A stretch of 40,213 nucleotides of DNA from a virus, in the IMG/VR virus record IMGVR_UViG_3300036770_007858, positions 1-40,213 of that record. One strand, written 5' to 3'. Below, one piece after another: positions 9,957 to 19,156 of this stretch. A program made the position numbers and the translations under genes. The first letter of the stretch is position 1. Every line of letters starts with the position of its first letter. The notes beneath the pieces were generated by a model that had not been told where the DNA came from, ran no database searches, and was given only the letters and a program-made list of their open reading frames with translations.

Positions 9957-11312
9957 ATGCCGGCTAATCTTACCGATAATTATGTTGCTAATACATATAA
10001 GGGGGTTCTTCACGTAAATGGAGAAGAACTCCCCGCAGATGATAAGGTTCAAGTTTACGATGGAGCGGGAAATGAGACTGCTTTAAAACTCGGAATTAAT
10101 AGTGTTGATTGCCTATCGCTCTCCGCATATGGGTTAACCGCAAATGACTTTAAGTACCCGGATGTGCCTGGTAATAAGTTTAGCGTTTTATGCCAAACAT
10201 CGGATAGTGCTGATGGTGAAATAAACATACTCGAATTAAAAAATATAAAGGATGTCTTCTGCGAATCCGATACAGGCTTAGCATCTTATTCGAGAGCGAT
10301 AGAATCTGTTGTACCAATAGTAAGCATTGAATGCGGTATTGTACAAGGGGTAGATGATGTTGAAGTTACGGATATTACAACGGCAGCGGGAGGTATTACT
10401 AACAATCAAACAGGCAATTTTATAATAAGCAATGCCAATATTTTAGGAGGCATTATAAAGAATCTCGCCTTAACGCCTATAGAGCTACCATCTCAGCCCA
10501 ATCTACTAATTAACGCTCAAGGCATAGTAAATCAGCGGCAGGCTCGATCAGGGGTTAGTTTTAATTATGGTTGGAATCCGCGCAATTATTTTCTTGATAG
10601 ATGGAAATCTATTGCAAATAACTCTATAACCTGGTCATATAATAATAGCGGGAATATAGCAACTATAACCGCTCCAGCGAACGGGGTGTCTCAGACAATA
10701 GAGAGAGTAAATATTATACCGGGCAGCTATATATTATCCTGGCGCGGGACTGCGGCAGCTGCTATATTAGAAAACGGTGTAAGTAAGGCTTCTGGCAATG
10801 GGGGAACCGGGGATGTAAAAACTATCACTGCTAATATCGCCGGCGACGGCAATGTAGAGATTAGATTTACAAACGGTACCTTCTCTCTTCCCAAATTTGA
10901 GAGAGGAAGTACTCGAACTGAATTTGATTATAGAGATATTGGTAGTGAATTGATATTATGTCAGAGGTATTTTTGCAAAACTTACGGATATGAAGATATG
11001 CCTGGGAAAAACACATCGGAAGGCGCTATACAGTCTCATTCGACCGAACCAGTTAATGCCACCCTTCATAGTAACGGATGGAGATTCCCGGTAAATCTTA
11101 GAGCTAAGCAGAACGCGTGGGTGTTTAACACCAGCGGTACTGTAAATAGTTTTAATTTTTCTACAGGCAGAAATCAGGATAGTCGGTCCGCGGTAATAGA
11201 GCGATGGGCAGATAGCGGTATTGCTACTGTAAGGATTACATCAAAAAATTACCTACCAGGCGACGTTTCAAGAATATATTATACCCACTACGTTGCTGAC
11301 GCAGAATTTTAA
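9957..11312 (+). CDS. Tail fibre protein with C-terminal lectin-like domain (451 aa)
   Basis: The N-terminal 180 residues are an attachment/shaft-like region. From about residue 180 the protein carries a pattern seen in many phage tail-fibre C-termini: NLLINAQG, YFLDRW near 211, an alternating beta sandwich, then an ERGS...TEFDYRDIGSEL...CQRYF block near 315-340. Family members with this ending bind carbohydrate at the host surface, so this is probably a receptor-binding or side fibre. It has its own late promoter, and the next gene follows 14 nt later with another. No chaperone gene is next to it. Confidence 0.75.
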   Translation: MPANLTDNYVANTYKGVLHVNGEELPADDKVQVYDGAGNETALKLGINSVDCLSLSAYGLTANDFKYPDVPGNKFSVLCQTSDSADGEINILELKNIKDVFCESDTGLASYSRAIESVVPIVSIECGIVQGVDDVEVTDITTAAGGITNNQTGNFIISNANILGGIIKNLALTPIELPSQPNLLINAQGIVNQRQARSGVSFNYGWNPRNYFLDRWKSIANNSITWSYNNSGNIATITAPANGVSQTIERVNIIPGSYILSWRGTAAAAILENGVSKASGNGGTGDVKTITANIAGDGNVEIRFTNGTFSLPKFERGSTRTEFDYRDIGSELILCQRYFCKTYGYEDMPGKNTSEGAIQSHSTEPVNATLHSNGWRFPVNLRAKQNAWVFNTSGTVNSFNFSTGRNQDSRSAVIERWADSGIATVRITSKNYLPGDVSRIYYTHYVADAEF

Positions 11313-11314
11313 AA

Positions 11315-11320
11315 TAAATA
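11315..11320 (+). promoter_or_regulatory. T4-type late promoter core
   Basis: ATAAATA with the TAAATA core ending 6 nt before the ATG at 11327. Confidence 0.6.
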
Positions 11321-11326
11321 CAACAA

Positions 11327-12820
11327 ATGCCAAATATTCGAATAGTAAAACTCAAAATAAGACGCGGCTCTGAAGCCGAGCGGCGACAGATTGTTTTAGA
11401 GCAGGCAGAACTCGGCTATACTACCGATACGAGACGTCTCTTTATTGGAAACGGCTCTCTATCGGGAGGTGAAGTAGTTGGTAGTAAAGTTCATAGTGTC
11501 TTAGATACTTTAGATACAAGGAATCTCGTTAGTGACGCGTACCAAGGAGACTTGGTTTACGAGAATAACTTCCTTTACCAACTCACGGGAACCGATTATT
11601 CCGAATTAACGTCTTGGGGATTTGTAGGCTCGAGAGTTGATGATAGTTCTATAGAATATGATGTTAGTAGGCAGATAAGTGTCAAGGATAGCGGTATATC
11701 GACCGCGATGATACAAAATTCCGCTGTTACTTTAGATAAACTCGATACCGCTATACTTTATAGTTCAGGAGGTCTCGGCTTCAATAGAACCCAGGGTATT
11801 AGTGCGAATATTGATAATAATATTTTTAGAGTTACGAACTCTAATGTTATAACTATAAAAGATGGTGGTATTACAAGTTCTGCTATAGCGTCGAGCGCTG
11901 TTACGGAGAGTGAAATAAGCAGCACCGCTCTCAGTAGAGGGCTTACCGGGGGTAGTGGGGCGGCTCTATCAGCACTCGTAGATGGAACTACTATAGACTT
12001 TAACAGTAACAGCGAGATATCGGTAGGGACAATAAATGCTACCAATATAAATCTCGGAACAGGTATGGAGGCGGGTCCGGGAAATGCTCTTACCCACTTT
12101 ATACAGAGGGTTAACGATGAAAATTTAAATGTAGTAGACTATCGGTTAGACTTAACCGAGAAGTTAACTTATAACAATAGACAGTATAATTCCCCTAATA
12201 TAGTTGTAGATAAAGCCGGTCTTATAAGAAGCATTTCCAACAATATTTGCTTACCTCTCTCATCTAACAATGCTTCTTACGGCGGGTTTGCTTCTCAACT
12301 ATCAGGAAGTGAAGCTAGAACGATTGTTACAGCCTCTACGGGCGTCGGAGCCGCCACAGTAAGTCTTTCATCGGCCGGGTTTATGGTAGTTAGAATAGGA
12401 ACTCCTAATATAACTACGGGAGACACTAGAGATTTTCTGAATTCTCAGTATGTAGCGATACCTATATTTACTATACCTCAATCCATTATAAATCTCGCTC
12501 AGGAGGTTGAAACATTGGTTTATCCGTATACGTTCTTCGGATTTAGAGCGTATGACGCAACTGGCGCTTATACTGGAGAGCTCGCAACAAACATCTTAAC
12601 CGGGGCAGTGTGCTCAGGATATGACGATTTTACAGGATATTCTGAACAATATGACATTTATACTAATAATGTATCCCTCTCGGTAGGATCGATAATAGCC
12701 GCAACCGTTAACTCACTCTCTACTGATGAGATACCAACACTATCGGGCTGGTGGGCGATTAACAATACGCTATATTTTGTAAATAGCACAAATACGATTA
12801 CAATAACTGGAACTTGCTGA
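11327..12820 (+). CDS. Tail fibre protein with Mtd_N-type N-terminal domain (497 aa)
   Basis: Residues 8-45 show the major-tropism-determinant N-terminal pattern: a basic IRRGS, then a Glu-rich turn, ELGYTTDTRRLFIGNG and a GG. This domain attaches many phage fibres to the tail. The middle (residues 110-250) is Ser/Ala/Asn-rich with repeated short beta segments of the SSAVT type, like a trimeric fibre shaft. The C-terminal 200 residues are beta-rich and end in a Cys. The downstream protein at 12823 has the same N-terminal domain, so the two are paralogous at that end. The stop lies 2 nt before the next ATG, so the pair is likely co-translated. Confidence 0.75.
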   Translation: MPNIRIVKLKIRRGSEAERRQIVLEQAELGYTTDTRRLFIGNGSLSGGEVVGSKVHSVLDTLDTRNLVSDAYQGDLVYENNFLYQLTGTDYSELTSWGFVGSRVDDSSIEYDVSRQISVKDSGISTAMIQNSAVTLDKLDTAILYSSGGLGFNRTQGISANIDNNIFRVTNSNVITIKDGGITSSAIASSAVTESEISSTALSRGLTGGSGAALSALVDGTTIDFNSNSEISVGTINATNINLGTGMEAGPGNALTHFIQRVNDENLNVVDYRLDLTEKLTYNNRQYNSPNIVVDKAGLIRSISNNICLPLSSNNASYGGFASQLSGSEARTIVTASTGVGAATVSLSSAGFMVVRIGTPNITTGDTRDFLNSQYVAIPIFTIPQSIINLAQEVETLVYPYTFFGFRAYDATGAYTGELATNILTGAVCSGYDDFTGYSEQYDIYTNNVSLSVGSIIAATVNSLSTDEIPTLSGWWAINNTLYFVNSTNTITITGTC

Positions 12821-12822
12821 TT

Positions 12823-14739
12823 ATGGCCTCTATAGAAATAGATAGTAATACGATTATTAAACTACTCGCTCGTCGCGGAAGTGACCTCGAAAGAAAAAGC
12901 ATTATAATGTCCGAGGGCGAGTTTGGATATGTAGTCGATACAAAGAGATTATATATAGGAGACGGCTTTACCCCCGGGGGCATACCTACTAGTGTAAGAT
13001 TTCATAATACGACTACTAATATTACTGGTATTGTGGAAACCGTTCAAATAAACGACCTCGTTTATAAATCCGATACTAACGAAATATATAAACTTGTATC
13101 TGGTACTGGGTCATCCTTGAGTGATTGGGAACTTATATCAAGCCCTAAATATGTAAACACTGATAACGATACCCTATCCGCTACTCCTGCGGGAGTATTG
13201 TTCGTAAGAGAAATAAGCGGTCAGCACATTTCGAATAATGCTCTCGGTGAAGGCATTGAAAAGGTATCTAATAAAGTTTCTCTATCTGGCTCGATAGCGA
13301 TAGATAGCGTTAAACTAAAGAGCGCTAATACTCTTACGTTGCCAAACTCTATTACTTTTGCTAATAACGTTACAACTCAGCTTTACAACTTTCCGGTAAA
13401 CTCTGGCAACAACAAATACCATCTCGTGACTGATGGTAGTGGTAATCTATCATGGGAAGCAGCCGCTCAAGTAGAGGTCGGTACAGTCTTTATGGCTGAT
13501 GCTGCTGCTCCGGTTGGATCGGTTATATTTTATGCGGCGAGTTCCTTTACAGAGCCAGTAGGCTGGCTTATATGTGATGGCCGAGCGGTTTCAGGGGTGG
13601 ATTATCCAGACCTGTCTGCTGCTATTGGAACTGTATATGGGGATGGGGATGGAACTGGTAATGAGTTTAACTTACCCAACTATATGGATGGGGGGATGCT
13701 CTATGGTGTAAGGCGGTATGTTGAAAGCATTGGCTCTAACTACCCCGTTCTTACCGGAGCTACTTCAAGTGTATATCTCACCGGAACCGCTCTCACAGGT
13801 CTCTCCGCTACTCTTTCAGCGGCTCAAGATTTTTATACTAATGCGGCCCTTAGCGCTTATGCGGGTATATGGCTTATTAAATACAAAATAGATAATCCAA
13901 TAACTACCCAAATCAATGTTTTAACATCTGGCGGATTATCTGCTTATAATATAACCACTTCCCAATCTACAACTGCTATAACCCTTAGCGGTACATATAA
14001 TCTAAATATACCGACAGGGGATATTGGATCGGGTAATCCTACCGTAGTTAGTGCTTATAGAAAGGCTAGAGCGCCGCAAATGTTTACCTATACTGCGTCT
14101 GGGGAAAGTACTTACACGGTATCGGAAAATGTTTATAGAATAAAGGTTACTGCTACCGGCCCCGGCGGGGTAGGCTATACAAGATACGATGCTACCCGAT
14201 GGAGATCAAACGGCACCCAAGGTGGCGCTGGATCTTCTATTGTTGCTTATATAAATGTTGAACCAGGTGAAGTGTATAGAGTATATGTAGGAGGTAAGGG
14301 GACTGCTGTAAGATCCCCTGACCCCGTTACTGATGCCTATGGTTTAACTGCTGGGTGGGGAGATGATACATCGTTTAGTCTTAGTGCTGGAGTGGTCATT
14401 ACTGATATTCTTTCGGCAGGAGGCGCCTATGATGCTGTATATGTAGACGCTGCCACGCCTTATAACGCAGACTGGTCTGGAGGAGGAGCTGCTAGAGGGG
14501 GCTATAAAGGCGGTAAGGTATATATACCGGTTCATTCTAAAGTAGTAAGTTATTATACTATCAAGGGTGGTGATGGCGGGCAATATTTAGAAAATGGCGC
14601 GGATGGCCCTGGAGCCGCGAGCATGTGGGGATCGGGACCCGCACCCGGTGGTGGGGGATCTGGCCATGCCAGAAAAGATTTTATTGGAGATGAAGTAGCC
14701 CAGGCCGGGGACGGTATTGTTATAGTTGAAGAACTGTAA
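12823..14739 (+). CDS. Tail collar-domain fibre with Mtd_N N-terminus and glycine-rich tip (638 aa)
   Basis: The start is taken at the ATG at 12823; an in-frame TTG three codons earlier overlaps the upstream stop and is less likely. Domains in order: Mtd_N-type (residues 15-55, with RRGSDLER and DTKRLYIGDG); a shaft; a phage tail collar domain at about 230-290 (PVGSVIFYAASSFTEPVGW, LICDGRAVSG, a YGDGDGTG turn, FNLPNY); then from about 450 a domain full of Gly clusters (GGAGSS, GGKG, GGGAARGG, PGGGGSG). Similar Gly-rich tips are found in adhesins of T-even-like phages, where loops between the glycine strands set host range. This is therefore a good candidate for the receptor-binding protein. 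Confidence 0.8.
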   Translation: MASIEIDSNTIIKLLARRGSDLERKSIIMSEGEFGYVVDTKRLYIGDGFTPGGIPTSVRFHNTTTNITGIVETVQINDLVYKSDTNEIYKLVSGTGSSLSDWELISSPKYVNTDNDTLSATPAGVLFVREISGQHISNNALGEGIEKVSNKVSLSGSIAIDSVKLKSANTLTLPNSITFANNVTTQLYNFPVNSGNNKYHLVTDGSGNLSWEAAAQVEVGTVFMADAAAPVGSVIFYAASSFTEPVGWLICDGRAVSGVDYPDLSAAIGTVYGDGDGTGNEFNLPNYMDGGMLYGVRRYVESIGSNYPVLTGATSSVYLTGTALTGLSATLSAAQDFYTNAALSAYAGIWLIKYKIDNPITTQINVLTSGGLSAYNITTSQSTTAITLSGTYNLNIPTGDIGSGNPTVVSAYRKARAPQMFTYTASGESTYTVSENVYRIKVTATGPGGVGYTRYDATRWRSNGTQGGAGSSIVAYINVEPGEVYRVYVGGKGTAVRSPDPVTDAYGLTAGWGDDTSFSLSAGVVITDILSAGGAYDAVYVDAATPYNADWSGGGAARGGYKGGKVYIPVHSKVVSYYTIKGGDGGQYLENGADGPGAASMWGSGPAPGGGGSGHARKDFIGDEVAQAGDGIVIVEEL

Positions 14740-14747
14740 TACCTTAT

Positions 14748-14753
14748 TAAATC
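14748..14753 (+). promoter_or_regulatory. Late promoter-like core (TAAATC variant)
   Basis: TTAAATC ending 5 nt before the ATG at 14759. It has the same spacing as the other late cores, with C in place of the last A, so it may be a weaker version. Confidence 0.4.
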
Positions 14754-14758
14754 ATCTT

Positions 14759-14926
14759 ATGGATGAAGTTTTAGAAATAACCGTAGACGATTTAGATATT
14801 ATTAAACAACTTATTGAGATATCCGCTAAAAACGGGCTTCTTCATCCAGAAGGATTAACTTCAATAGGCAAACTATATGATAAGATTACCGGTATATTAA
14901 ATACTGAATCTATTGATAACGATTAA
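14759..14926 (+). CDS. Small conserved-looking phage protein (55 aa)
   Basis: The start is placed at ATG 14759 because a late-promoter-like core sits at the standard distance; an in-frame TTG farther upstream lies inside the fibre gene. The product is acidic and helical, beginning MDEVLEITVDDLDII and containing GLTSIGKLYDKI. Small proteins of this kind with a GxLYDKI-like motif occur among structural genes of T4-like marine phages (from memory, not checked here). The function is unknown. The TAA stop forms part of the next promoter. Confidence 0.7.
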   Translation: MDEVLEITVDDLDIIKQLIEISAKNGLLHPEGLTSIGKLYDKITGILNTESIDND

Positions 14927-14929
14927 ATA
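14924..14929 (+). promoter_or_regulatory. T4-type late promoter core overlapping a stop codon
   Basis: TTAAATA; its TAA is the stop of the 55-residue gene. The core ends 5 nt before the ATG at 14935. Confidence 0.6.
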
Positions 14930-14934
14930 GATGT

Positions 14935-16776
14935 ATGGCTATTACCCTGCCTACAAATACAATATGTAATACGATTGCTCATAATGTAGCATATAATGCT
15001 AACTATGATATAATATGGTCTTTCGATTATTCATTAAGCGGTAATAACACATCGCAGGGGTCCTTTACTACATTCTTATTTGATGGACTGTCTTCTTTCG
15101 GAGGAGGCGCGCCGGGCGCAGGAGGGGCATATTATAGCGCTGGTCAATATTTATCCGGCAGTAATACATTGATTATACCGTCTGTTTCAGGGGCTATATT
15201 AGGTATTAACTTTGATACCACCGGTCTATTTGCGATAAGCGGCTCTGCCGCGAACGGTCTATTAACCCCTATACCTAAAAGTTTGTCTATTAGGTATGGT
15301 CAAACAGATTTTCAATATCTAACAAGCGTTTCGCTTACATCGCTATATACAGATTTTGATTTACTTTTAAGTGCGCAGGAATATAATAGATTACGGTTTA
15401 GACTGACCGATATAGGCCAAACCCTTAAGATAGATTATAAAGTATCGGATGGTTATACTGAGATATTAACTTTACCTGTAAATCTCAATATAACTGATAA
15501 TACTACATATAAAGTCGGTATCGGCTATACATCGCCGGTAAGTGGCGCGTCTTCTACTCAAGCAATATTCTCGATAAGGGATTTTCACGTTGAAGGTAAA
15601 ACAGAAGTCCCTGAATATGATATTATACAGCCAATAGATAATAGTTTCGCTGTATATCCTGTTTGCGCTTTACCTGGTATTGAGACCCCGGATACCCCTA
15701 CAAACATTAGAACTATTACCCGAATACCTGACGTTCCTTGCCCCATCATAGACGATTCTGAGACAGCTCAAAATATTTGTTTAGCGGATTTTGTTGTTTT
15801 GTCAGGGAGTGATAGCTTTTCAGTGTCTGGAGTGTCTGTCGCTGGATCCTATACCTTCACCCTATCATCTCCGCCGCCGCCCGCCCCGGTATTTGAAAGT
15901 AAGCCGATAATAGAAGCGTGCTCTACAAGTTTTTCAGATATAATATCGTTCGATGGTAATACGAGAGATATTATTGATTTTCCCGTATCATATACAACTA
16001 TTATAGGAGCAAATACCGGTAGAGTCGGGTTTGATTATGCAGTGTATGATCAATCTGTAAGATTTGAAGTAATATACAACGGAAGCCAGGTTATTGATAC
16101 TGGATATACTAATATTAATAGTAGCGCGACATATAATCTTAGAAGCGAACTTGCTCTTAGAGGGCTTACAACATCAAGCGTGACCGCTCTATCAAGTAAT
16201 ATAGTTTATTTTAATAAAACCGCAAGCACCCCGCAGTCTGCTGAGGTTAGAGTATATGGCCCGGTTGATAGCGCGAGATACACCTTTGCGTTGCTATGCC
16301 CTACCCCCGTTCCAGTGATATATAGCTGCGGAAGTCTTATTACGGGAAGAAATTATACTTCCCCGCTTTCAAGTGATTATACATATACCCCTCTAACTAT
16401 AAATATAGGATCAAACATTGGAACTGTAACGGTATTTTATAGTGCCTTTAGTTTGCCTGAGAGATTCCAAGTTATATATAATAATCAAACAGTTCTTGAT
16501 ACCGGGTGGGTAGGCTTATCCACTCAGCAAAATATAAATTGGCTCAACTCCTACCTATTAAGAGTTGGAGAACCTACAGTAGATACGTTGTATCGCGGTA
16601 GTAGCGCAGTAAATATACCTAAGCCTGACGCTAGTATAACAACAATGGAAATCCGCGTCTTCGCGCCACTATATAATAGCACCTGGTCTGTTAGTGCGGG
16701 CTGCCCAGGAGTTCCTTACTCTCCAGCATATATACCCGCATCATTCATTATGGATCATATCGAGACTTTCCCATGA
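14935..16776 (+). CDS. Lectin-like tail protein with two tandem C-terminal repeats (613 aa)
   Basis: The N-terminal 225 residues look like an L-type lectin/jelly roll: TTFLFDG, a Gly-rich loop (GGGAPGAGGA), LGINFDTTG and a closing strand IRDFHVEG. This is followed by a Pro-rich linker around residues 318-326 and two related beta domains at about 347-455 and 483-591. Both read I-G-x-N-x-G-x-V, then RF-x-VIYN, DTG, a Ser-rich turn and EVRV(Y/F)xP, ending in a Cys-Pro. The repeat unit is about 136 residues apart. A host- or glycan-binding virion protein is inferred. The final ATGA overlaps the next start, coupling this gene to the glycosyltransferase-sulfotransferase. Confidence 0.65.
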   Translation: MAITLPTNTICNTIAHNVAYNANYDIIWSFDYSLSGNNTSQGSFTTFLFDGLSSFGGGAPGAGGAYYSAGQYLSGSNTLIIPSVSGAILGINFDTTGLFAISGSAANGLLTPIPKSLSIRYGQTDFQYLTSVSLTSLYTDFDLLLSAQEYNRLRFRLTDIGQTLKIDYKVSDGYTEILTLPVNLNITDNTTYKVGIGYTSPVSGASSTQAIFSIRDFHVEGKTEVPEYDIIQPIDNSFAVYPVCALPGIETPDTPTNIRTITRIPDVPCPIIDDSETAQNICLADFVVLSGSDSFSVSGVSVAGSYTFTLSSPPPPAPVFESKPIIEACSTSFSDIISFDGNTRDIIDFPVSYTTIIGANTGRVGFDYAVYDQSVRFEVIYNGSQVIDTGYTNINSSATYNLRSELALRGLTTSSVTALSSNIVYFNKTASTPQSAEVRVYGPVDSARYTFALLCPTPVPVIYSCGSLITGRNYTSPLSSDYTYTPLTINIGSNIGTVTVFYSAFSLPERFQVIYNNQTVLDTGWVGLSTQQNINWLNSYLLRVGEPTVDTLYRGSSAVNIPKPDASITTMEIRVFAPLYNSTWSVSAGCPGVPYSPAYIPASFIMDHIETFP

Positions 16777-18275
16777 CATATCAAGACAAGCTTGACAAAT
16801 TTACTTTTTTAATACCTATTTTTAATCTTAAAGATGAAAGATTGGAAAATTTTAAATTTGTTCTTTCTAAAATTAAAGAGGTTACAGATAATATACTTGT
16901 CGTTGAGCAGGTAATTAATAAAAAAGAGTGTTCTGAGGCATATGAGTTTACAAAATCTATCGGGGTAGAATACTTATCGGTTAAGATAGATGACAAACAT
17001 ATTCATAAGTCTAAAATTATAAATGTTGGTACGGAAAAAATTAAAACCGAATTTGTGTGGGTAAATGATTCTGATTGCTACTTAAAATTTAAAAAAGTAA
17101 TAGAGCAGCTTGATTTAAGACATAACTTTATACAGCCATACAATGTCGCCAAATATATAGAGAAAGAAGATACTGATAAAATTATAAATAATGAGCCAGT
17201 TAATATAGAATTTAATTATAGTAAGTTACATGAGACGGGGCAACATATAGTACCCGGCACGCTTTATTATGTCGCGATGTATGGCGCTTTATCATTTATA
17301 TGTAGAAAATATGCGTTTAAGAAAATAGGCGCAATGAATGAAAAATATACAGGGTGGGGCTTAGAGGATAATAGCCTATGTATGAGAATGTTTATGTCAG
17401 GGCCGAAATTCGATATTATAAATCAGGCAGGAATTCATCTATATCACCCAAGAGGAAATTACAAAGAAAAATTAGAATGTAGTAGAACTCTTAATAATAT
17501 TAAAGTATATGAGGAAGAATTTGGGGGCATATATACCGATTTGCACCAACACTTAAGAGATTACTACACATCGGCATTTAACGAAAAATTGCTCATCTTA
17601 GGTATAGAGCGAAGCGGTACTAATCTTCTTCTCCATTCTATATGTAAAATAAATATGTTAATCCCCTATGGCGAGCCATTCCATACCAACGGTATTCGCG
17701 ATCGTACATATTTAAACTTTGAGAACTTTAATTTAGATAAATATTTAAAATTTTTTACCGATAAGCATAATTGTTGCATCAAGCATTTAGATACTCAAAG
17801 CGAATGCGCGAGCGTATTTAACATATCTCAAGAAGAGTATAGACTTAAAATAAAAAAAGAATTAATTAAACACTCTGCTAGAGTAATAATTACAACAAGA
17901 TTTAATTTTATTGATTGGTTTATAAGTTTTGTTTTATCATGGACGGAAAATAATTGGCAAAATAAAGAATACCAAACCACATTAAAAGTAAAAATAGAAG
18001 AATTTAATCATTTTTACCAAATATGGTATACATATCATTATATCCACTTACCCGAATCTATTAACATGCTTAAAATGTATAATAAAAAATATAAAACTGT
18101 AGATTATGATAATTTGTGCGATAAAAACGGCAATTTTTTTGATATAGATTTAAATATTACATATAAAGACATTTTTAATAATGCAATTAATCGTAAACAA
18201 AAAATAAAAAACAACTCCCAATATATTAGTAATTATGATGAATTACTGAGTTGGTATAATGAAAAAAATATTTAA
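16773..18275 (+). CDS. Glycosyltransferase fused to a sulfotransferase-like domain (500 aa)
   Basis: N-terminal half: GT-A (GT2/galactosyltransferase-like) with TFLIPIFN at residues 11-18, a DxD metal motif DSD at 99-101 and the acceptor-side motif GWGLEDN at 194-200. C-terminal half, from about 270: a PAPS-dependent sulfotransferase pattern with the 5'-phosphosulfate loop LGIERSGTNLLL at 276-287, GEPF at 300-303 and a 3'-phosphate-type strand VIITTRFN at 371-378 with Ser385 downstream. It would add a sugar and a sulfate to a glycan; the acceptor is unknown. The start overlaps the stop of the lectin-like tail gene (ATGA). The gene looks more AT-rich than the fibre genes before it, which hints at acquisition. 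Domain calls are from motifs; the fusion order is directly visible. Confidence 0.75.
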   Translation: MTYQDKLDKFTFLIPIFNLKDERLENFKFVLSKIKEVTDNILVVEQVINKKECSEAYEFTKSIGVEYLSVKIDDKHIHKSKIINVGTEKIKTEFVWVNDSDCYLKFKKVIEQLDLRHNFIQPYNVAKYIEKEDTDKIINNEPVNIEFNYSKLHETGQHIVPGTLYYVAMYGALSFICRKYAFKKIGAMNEKYTGWGLEDNSLCMRMFMSGPKFDIINQAGIHLYHPRGNYKEKLECSRTLNNIKVYEEEFGGIYTDLHQHLRDYYTSAFNEKLLILGIERSGTNLLLHSICKINMLIPYGEPFHTNGIRDRTYLNFENFNLDKYLKFFTDKHNCCIKHLDTQSECASVFNISQEEYRLKIKKELIKHSARVIITTRFNFIDWFISFVLSWTENNWQNKEYQTTLKVKIEEFNHFYQIWYTYHYIHLPESINMLKMYNKKYKTVDYDNLCDKNGNFFDIDLNITYKDIFNNAINRKQKIKNNSQYISNYDELLSWYNEKNI

Positions 18276-18276
18276 A

Positions 18277-19143
18277 TTAAAGCGAACGACTGCTCTTTAT
18301 TATATTGTAAAATTTTCCTAAAAATATCGGTAATAGAGTATCTATATAATGCTGATCTATATAAAAATTGGTTGCTTTTATCTTTAAATTTTCTGAAGTA
18401 TACAGCTGTATACTTTTAGATAAACAATAATCATATAAAAAATAATGAATACAATGATGAGGTATCCCCTTTTTATTATTAATATGGGTTGATAATTGAA
18501 AATATAGTTTCATCATATCAGGAGGTCCTATAGCGACACCATCCCCGGCCCAATTTAATGATAAATCTTTATTATATTTGTCGCCTCCATATGAAAGATA
18601 ATCTACACATACCCCTTCCTTATTCGTGTATGAATTTAATTGAAATTTAGGGATAGTATATATATAATCTGGGCGTATTCTTAAAACTAAGTCGTAATTA
18701 TCTGGTATTTCTACTAACGAAAATTTATTTATCATCGATAATAAATTAGATTTATTTTGATCGTTTACTATGTTAATATTTATATTTTTAAAATTTAAAT
18801 GAGAAGCCTCAATAGTATTATAGATATATTCCCGATCGATTAATATATTTATCGATTTTTTCATACAATTTGGTATAAAAATTTTATTGGTCGCGATAAA
18901 ATTATTAATTTGTTTGCATTTTTCTCTTATATCTGGGGAAAATGTTCTATTAAATCTGTAGTCATCGGGAGATATATTCCACCCCGGGGCTAATACCCAG
19001 GGAGGATAAATTTCTGCTTGATCATTTACAATTATTTGTATATCAACCTCGTCAAAAGAATCTACTATAGTTCTTAATGATTCCAGCGCAGTTGTCCAGT
19101 TAGGTCTAATTGACCCTACTGTACAAATTAACAATCTACTCAT
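18277..19143 (-). CDS. Probable glycosyltransferase (WavE-like, 288 aa)
   Basis: The start is set at the ATG at 19143, where a late promoter core sits 5 nt upstream; the frame extends 14 codons further but would cross the divergent gene. The N-terminus MSRLLICTVGSIRP and the motif YDLVLRIRPDYIY, followed later by GDGVAIGPPDMM, resemble glycosyltransferases of LPS/capsule synthesis in which R-x-RPD and GD-x-xxIG recur. No TM segment is visible. It converges on the preceding gene with a 1-nt gap and diverges from the cytidylyltransferase, sharing a palindromic promoter with it. The family call is tentative; membership in a sugar cassette is well supported by its neighbours. Confidence 0.55.
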   Translation of the reverse strand: MSRLLICTVGSIRPNWTTALESLRTIVDSFDEVDIQIIVNDQAEIYPPWVLAPGWNISPDDYRFNRTFSPDIREKCKQINNFIATNKIFIPNCMKKSINILIDREYIYNTIEASHLNFKNININIVNDQNKSNLLSMINKFSLVEIPDNYDLVLRIRPDYIYTIPKFQLNSYTNKEGVCVDYLSYGGDKYNKDLSLNWAGDGVAIGPPDMMKLYFQLSTHINNKKGIPHHCIHYFLYDYCLSKSIQLYTSENLKIKATNFYIDQHYIDTLLPIFLGKFYNIIKSSRSL

Positions 19144-19156
19144 AAATATATTTATG
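19141..19156. promoter_or_regulatory. Palindromic bidirectional late promoter
   Basis: CATAAATATATTTATG is a perfect 16-bp palindrome that contains both start codons of the divergent genes. Each strand carries ATAAATA followed by 5 nt and then ATG. Only 10 bp separate the two ATGs, so the two late promoters overlap. Confidence 0.65.

Noticed and set aside
11327-14739. Possible diversity-generating retroelement because of Mtd_N-type domains
   Set aside because: No reverse transcriptase, template repeat or adenine-rich variable repeat is visible; Mtd_N is only an attachment domain here.
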